Source: a virus. From it: a stretch of 44,710 nucleotides of DNA. The notes below the pieces were generated by a model, which was not told the origin of the DNA, made no database searches, and was given only the letters and a program-made list of their open reading frames with translations. The stretch covers positions 1 to 44,710 of IMG/VR virus record IMGVR_UViG_3300024352_000042; one strand, written 5' to 3'. Position 1 is the first letter of the stretch. Every line of letters begins with the position of its first letter. The position numbers were made by a program, and so were the translations under genes. This document shows positions 42,330 through 44,710 of the stretch, piece by piece.

Positions 42330-42954
42330 ATCCAATTCCGGTTGGAGAAGCACTTAAAGCAACATACCAATCGTGTCTTGTTCCAGATCCAGTAGTATTT
42401 CCAACTGGATTTAAACCACTAGTTCCTGGATTATTACGCAAAGGTAAATATGTTCCAGTTTCAGTAACATTTGTCCAAGAACCAGATCCAGATCCAGAAA
42501 CAGATTGGAATGGACTTGGATGAACTACTTCATAAGCAAATGTGCTAACACCGCTGGCTTTATTTGCAATACTATTACGATCATAAATAATAACTTTAGC
42601 GTTCTGTGTGCGAACAGATGTAGTTGGATGAGTAAATCTAATATTTAATGTAGATAAATAATTTGGTATTCCAGTGACTGGAATAGATGTCGAGCTTCCT
42701 GGTGTTTCCTGACCCAAAATAGCAGATCCAGCTGCTGTCCATTTAACATTTCTAGCTTCATGACCTTGGGTAACACCAGAGCTATCAGTTACAAATGTTC
42801 TTTCCTGAAAACTATTTACTTGAACAGATGTACCAAAGCCATTTCCATAAAATCCAAGACCACTACCAACAGCAGCATTTATGTTAAAATCACCACTAAT
42901 ATCTGGAACACTAGTGCCTGGATTAACATAAAACGATATGCTTGGAGTACTCAT
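42286..42954 (-). CDS. probable virion protein, Gly/Ser/Thr-rich
   Basis: A 222-residue protein rich in Gly, Ser and Thr (VNPGTSVPDISGDFNINAA, then SGSGSGSWTN), with many predicted β-strands and no cysteine. This composition fits a phage tail, fibre or head-decoration protein. Good ribosome site AGGAGAG before the ATG. Less AT-rich coding than the glycan island. The call rests on composition and strand switch, not on a recognised family. Confidence 0.6.
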   Translation of the reverse strand: MSTPSISFYVNPGTSVPDISGDFNINAAVGSGLGFYGNGFGTSVQVNSFQERTFVTDSSGVTQGHEARNVKWTAAGSAILGQETPGSSTSIPVTGIPNYLSTLNIRFTHPTTSVRTQNAKVIIYDRNSIANKASGVSTFAYEVVHPSPFQSVSGSGSGSWTNVTETGTYLPLRNNPGTSGLNPVGNTTGSGTRHDWYVALSASPTGIGSKTQYGLYVSLEYL

Positions 42955-42983
42955 TATATTTCTCTCCTATTATTCATTAATAA

Positions 42984-43811
42984 TTACACCATTTTTGAAT
43001 CTTCAAACCTTTGAATAGCCTCTAAAAGTTCATGTGAATACATTTCTTTTGCAAAATGTTCAATTATTTCGCCACAATCTAATCCTAACTCATTCCATCC
43101 TATTAAATAATTAACAACTCTGTCAATAAGGTTTAATTTATAAGGAACTCCATTTGGGCGACCAAATCTATGTAACCACATTAAAAATGGTAAACATAAG
43201 GTTCTACCACCTCTTTGTCTTACTTTTTCTTGAATATAACCTTCTTCCGCACCAAAACCCTTAAACTTTCGATTAAAACCTGGCCAAGACGACTTTTTCA
43301 TGCAAAACAAACCCATGCCTTGCATTGGTATGTCAAACGGCTGTCCTGATTGTACTTTAGGATCTGTTCCCCAAACGCCATACATATGACCAGACCAAAC
43401 TGGATTAAAATGAGTGGCTAAATTGTCCATATCATCATAAATAAGTGGACCTTGTAGCAAATCTTTATCTGGCCTGTTTATTGCAATATAGTCTTTTAAA
43501 TTTCTTATAGCGTTTGGATATAGTAAAATATGCGAATCTATACATAAAACATATTCTTTAGTGGCTCGTTCAAAAACAAAATTTTTAGCTTCTGATGGAG
43601 TGTGAGCAGCAGACGGTTCATGGTAATACTTTACACGCATAGAATTGCAAGTTTCTTCAAGTGTTTTACAACCTCTTTCTTCAGTATCTATAATTAAGAT
43701 TTCACAATCTGATATGTCTTGATACATACGCAGTGCTTGAGTTGTAAAATAACAACCATCAAAATCTTTATATGTAGGAAGACCGATTGTTAACATTTTA
43801 TATAAACTCAT
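42984..43811 (-). CDS. GT2 glycosyltransferase
   Basis: A 275-residue GT-A enzyme: LTIGLPTYKDFDG at the start, CEILIIDTEERG, VLCIDSHILLYP (D-x-H metal motif), then WPGFNRKFKGFGAEEGYI, matching the polypeptide GalNAc-transferase-like acceptor region (WGGED/E type). It would transfer a sugar to protein or glycan. It overlaps the upstream gene by 14 bases. An alternative start five codons in (43796) is possible. Being within the virion-type operon, it might decorate a virion protein. Confidence 0.85.
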   Translation of the reverse strand: MSLYKMLTIGLPTYKDFDGCYFTTQALRMYQDISDCEILIIDTEERGCKTLEETCNSMRVKYYHEPSAAHTPSEAKNFVFERATKEYVLCIDSHILLYPNAIRNLKDYIAINRPDKDLLQGPLIYDDMDNLATHFNPVWSGHMYGVWGTDPKVQSGQPFDIPMQGMGLFCMKKSSWPGFNRKFKGFGAEEGYIQEKVRQRGGRTLCLPFLMWLHRFGRPNGVPYKLNLIDRVVNYLIGWNELGLDCGEIIEHFAKEMYSHELLEAIQRFEDSKMV

Positions 43812-44710
43812 CTAAATAAAATTTTATCTCTTCATAACCATTTGCTTGATGTTCTACTATGCCATCAAAATCAAATGTCATTGTAACAGCATTATTTAAT
43901 GACACTATACATTCTGCTGTTCCTGATTGAACTAAATTATTAGTTCCACCACAATTGTATGAATCTTCTATTATAAATTTAATAGTTTTTCCGTTATTAG
44001 TTATTAACCAAGGATTTCCATTTTGAGTTCCACTATATGATACTTGCCAATCTAATGCTATGTTTTCACTAAATCCAAAATTTGCTTCATAATATGCATT
44101 TTTATGAAAAAGAGCATCCCGAGTTGTAAAATAAATTTTTATTCTAAATGTTTGAGAAATTAAATATGGAAAATTCTTATAAAATGTTTTAGATGGAGGA
44201 CCACAAAAACAACCAAGATTTTTACCTACAGATCCTCCTATTGCAATAAGAGAACTTGGATTTTCGCAATTAGTTATTCCTCCTAAAACAATTGGGGCTT
44301 CATTTCCGTCTGAATTAATCGGAAATAAATTAGAAATTTCATTTTTTACTTGTTTAAAATATGGATTTTGTTGATAGCTTCCACCTTTTCCAATTATATC
44401 TCCAATTTCTATTATTTTAGTAGAGCTTGAACTTTGAACCAATTGATTAAATAATCCAACATCATATTCATATAATTCCAGATGACTTTTGCTTGTTATT
44501 CCATTTGGAAATTCTCTATCTGTTCCAATAATTGGTATTGAATAGCTATATAGTGAATTATAATGAACAGAACTATCCATAGTATTTATTACTATAACAA
44601 TTTCATTATTAGAATTTTGTATTTCTCTATATGAATCATAAATCCAATCTTCCATATTATTTACATAATTATTTATTTGTACAACTTTTACATTACTTAA
44701 AAGATTTAAA
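43798..44710 (-). CDS. probable virion or adhesion protein, 5' partial
   Basis: The frame stays open through the right edge upstream of the first ATG (44655), and the residues there look like a continuing protein, so the gene is truncated by the window. The visible 300 residues are Asn/Ser/Gly-rich and β-strand-rich. Short cysteine-containing parts (NLGCFCGPP, SYNCGGTNN) are present. It could be a tail-associated or receptor-binding protein. No family recognised. Confidence 0.55.
   Translation of the reverse strand, partial: LNLLSNVKVVQINNYVNNMEDWIYDSYREIQNSNNEIVIVINTMDSSVHYNSLYSYSIPIIGTDREFPNGITSKSHLELYEYDVGLFNQLVQSSSSTKIIEIGDIIGKGGSYQQNPYFKQVKNEISNLFPINSDGNEAPIVLGGITNCENPSSLIAIGGSVGKNLGCFCGPPSKTFYKNFPYLISQTFRIKIYFTTRDALFHKNAYYEANFGFSENIALDWQVSYSGTQNGNPWLITNNGKTIKFIIEDSYNCGGTNNLVQSGTAECIVSLNNAVTMTFDFDGIVEHQANGYEEIKFYLDEFI

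Noticed and set aside
42760-43014. Plus-strand frame inside the virion-like gene
   Set aside because: It lies antisense to a minus-strand gene with a good ribosome site and has no recognisable content.
1-44710. tRNA genes
   Set aside because: No cloverleaf with a GTTCRANNC T-loop was found; the few intergenic gaps are too short or lack paired acceptor stems.
1-44710. CRISPR array, because a Cas4-like nuclease is present
   Set aside because: No regularly spaced direct repeats and no other cas gene; the nuclease lies in the replication string and fits phage recombination.
1-44710. Stop-codon reassignment
   Set aside because: TAA, TGA and TAG all end well-supported genes (TAG at 12165, 15590, 27705 and 42329; TGA at many ATGA junctions).

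Overview
This window is a densely packed, low-GC segment of a tailed double-stranded DNA phage genome. The evidence is almost gapless coding, many short overlapping ORFs joined by ATGA/TAATG junctions, strong AGGAG/GAAGAG ribosome sites, phage-type replication and nucleotide genes, free-standing homing-type nucleases and a virion-type module on the opposite strand. TAA, TAG and TGA all serve as stops, so the standard bacterial code fits. The host cannot be named. The class II ribonucleotide reductase needs adenosylcobalamin, so the host must make or import it.

Layout: (1) 0-7.6 kb is an accessory region: a left-truncated HAD phosphatase-like gene, a minus-strand methyltransferase, two acetyltransferases, two HNH nucleases, Cys-rich small proteins, a peptide deformylase, a glycosyltransferase and a ThyX whose motif order is circularly permuted relative to cellular ThyX. 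(2) 7.7-12.2 kb holds a small membrane protein, a secreted Pro-rich protein, a papain-like peptidase, a conserved phage protein, a glycosyltransferase and more small proteins. (3) 12.2-30.4 kb is the DNA metabolism core: class II ribonucleotide reductase, radical SAM/SPASM protein, a run of small unknowns, RecA, a PD-(D/E)XK nuclease, a possible recombination mediator, DnaB-like helicase, primase, dNMP kinase, Cas4/RecB-like nuclease, Nudix-like protein, a DNA polymerase III alpha subunit split into two genes around a coiled-coil protein and a DnaQ-like exonuclease, and SSB. (4) 30.4-40.3 kb is an extremely AT-rich glycan island with several glycosyltransferases, a sugar nucleotidyltransferase, a GHMP-kinase-like protein and a degenerate methyltransferase, with PhoH inside it. 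(5) 40.3-42.3 kb holds an EDxHD-type endonuclease, a putative annealing protein and a zinc-ribbon protein. (6) From 42.3 kb to the right edge the coding strand switches to minus: a virion-like protein, a GT2 glycosyltransferase and a gene truncated by the window edge.

Together the genes describe a phage that brings its own replisome (helicase, primase, Pol III alpha, proofreader, SSB), recombination set and dNTP supply (RNR, ThyX, dNMP kinase), plus a large sugar-modification capacity whose target (virion, host surface or DNA) is not shown by the sequence. The most notable points are the permuted ThyX, the replicase split just after its last catalytic motif, and two neighbouring small genes whose ribosome sites sit in near-identical hairpin loops. 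No tRNA, rRNA, CRISPR array or insertion sequence was seen.
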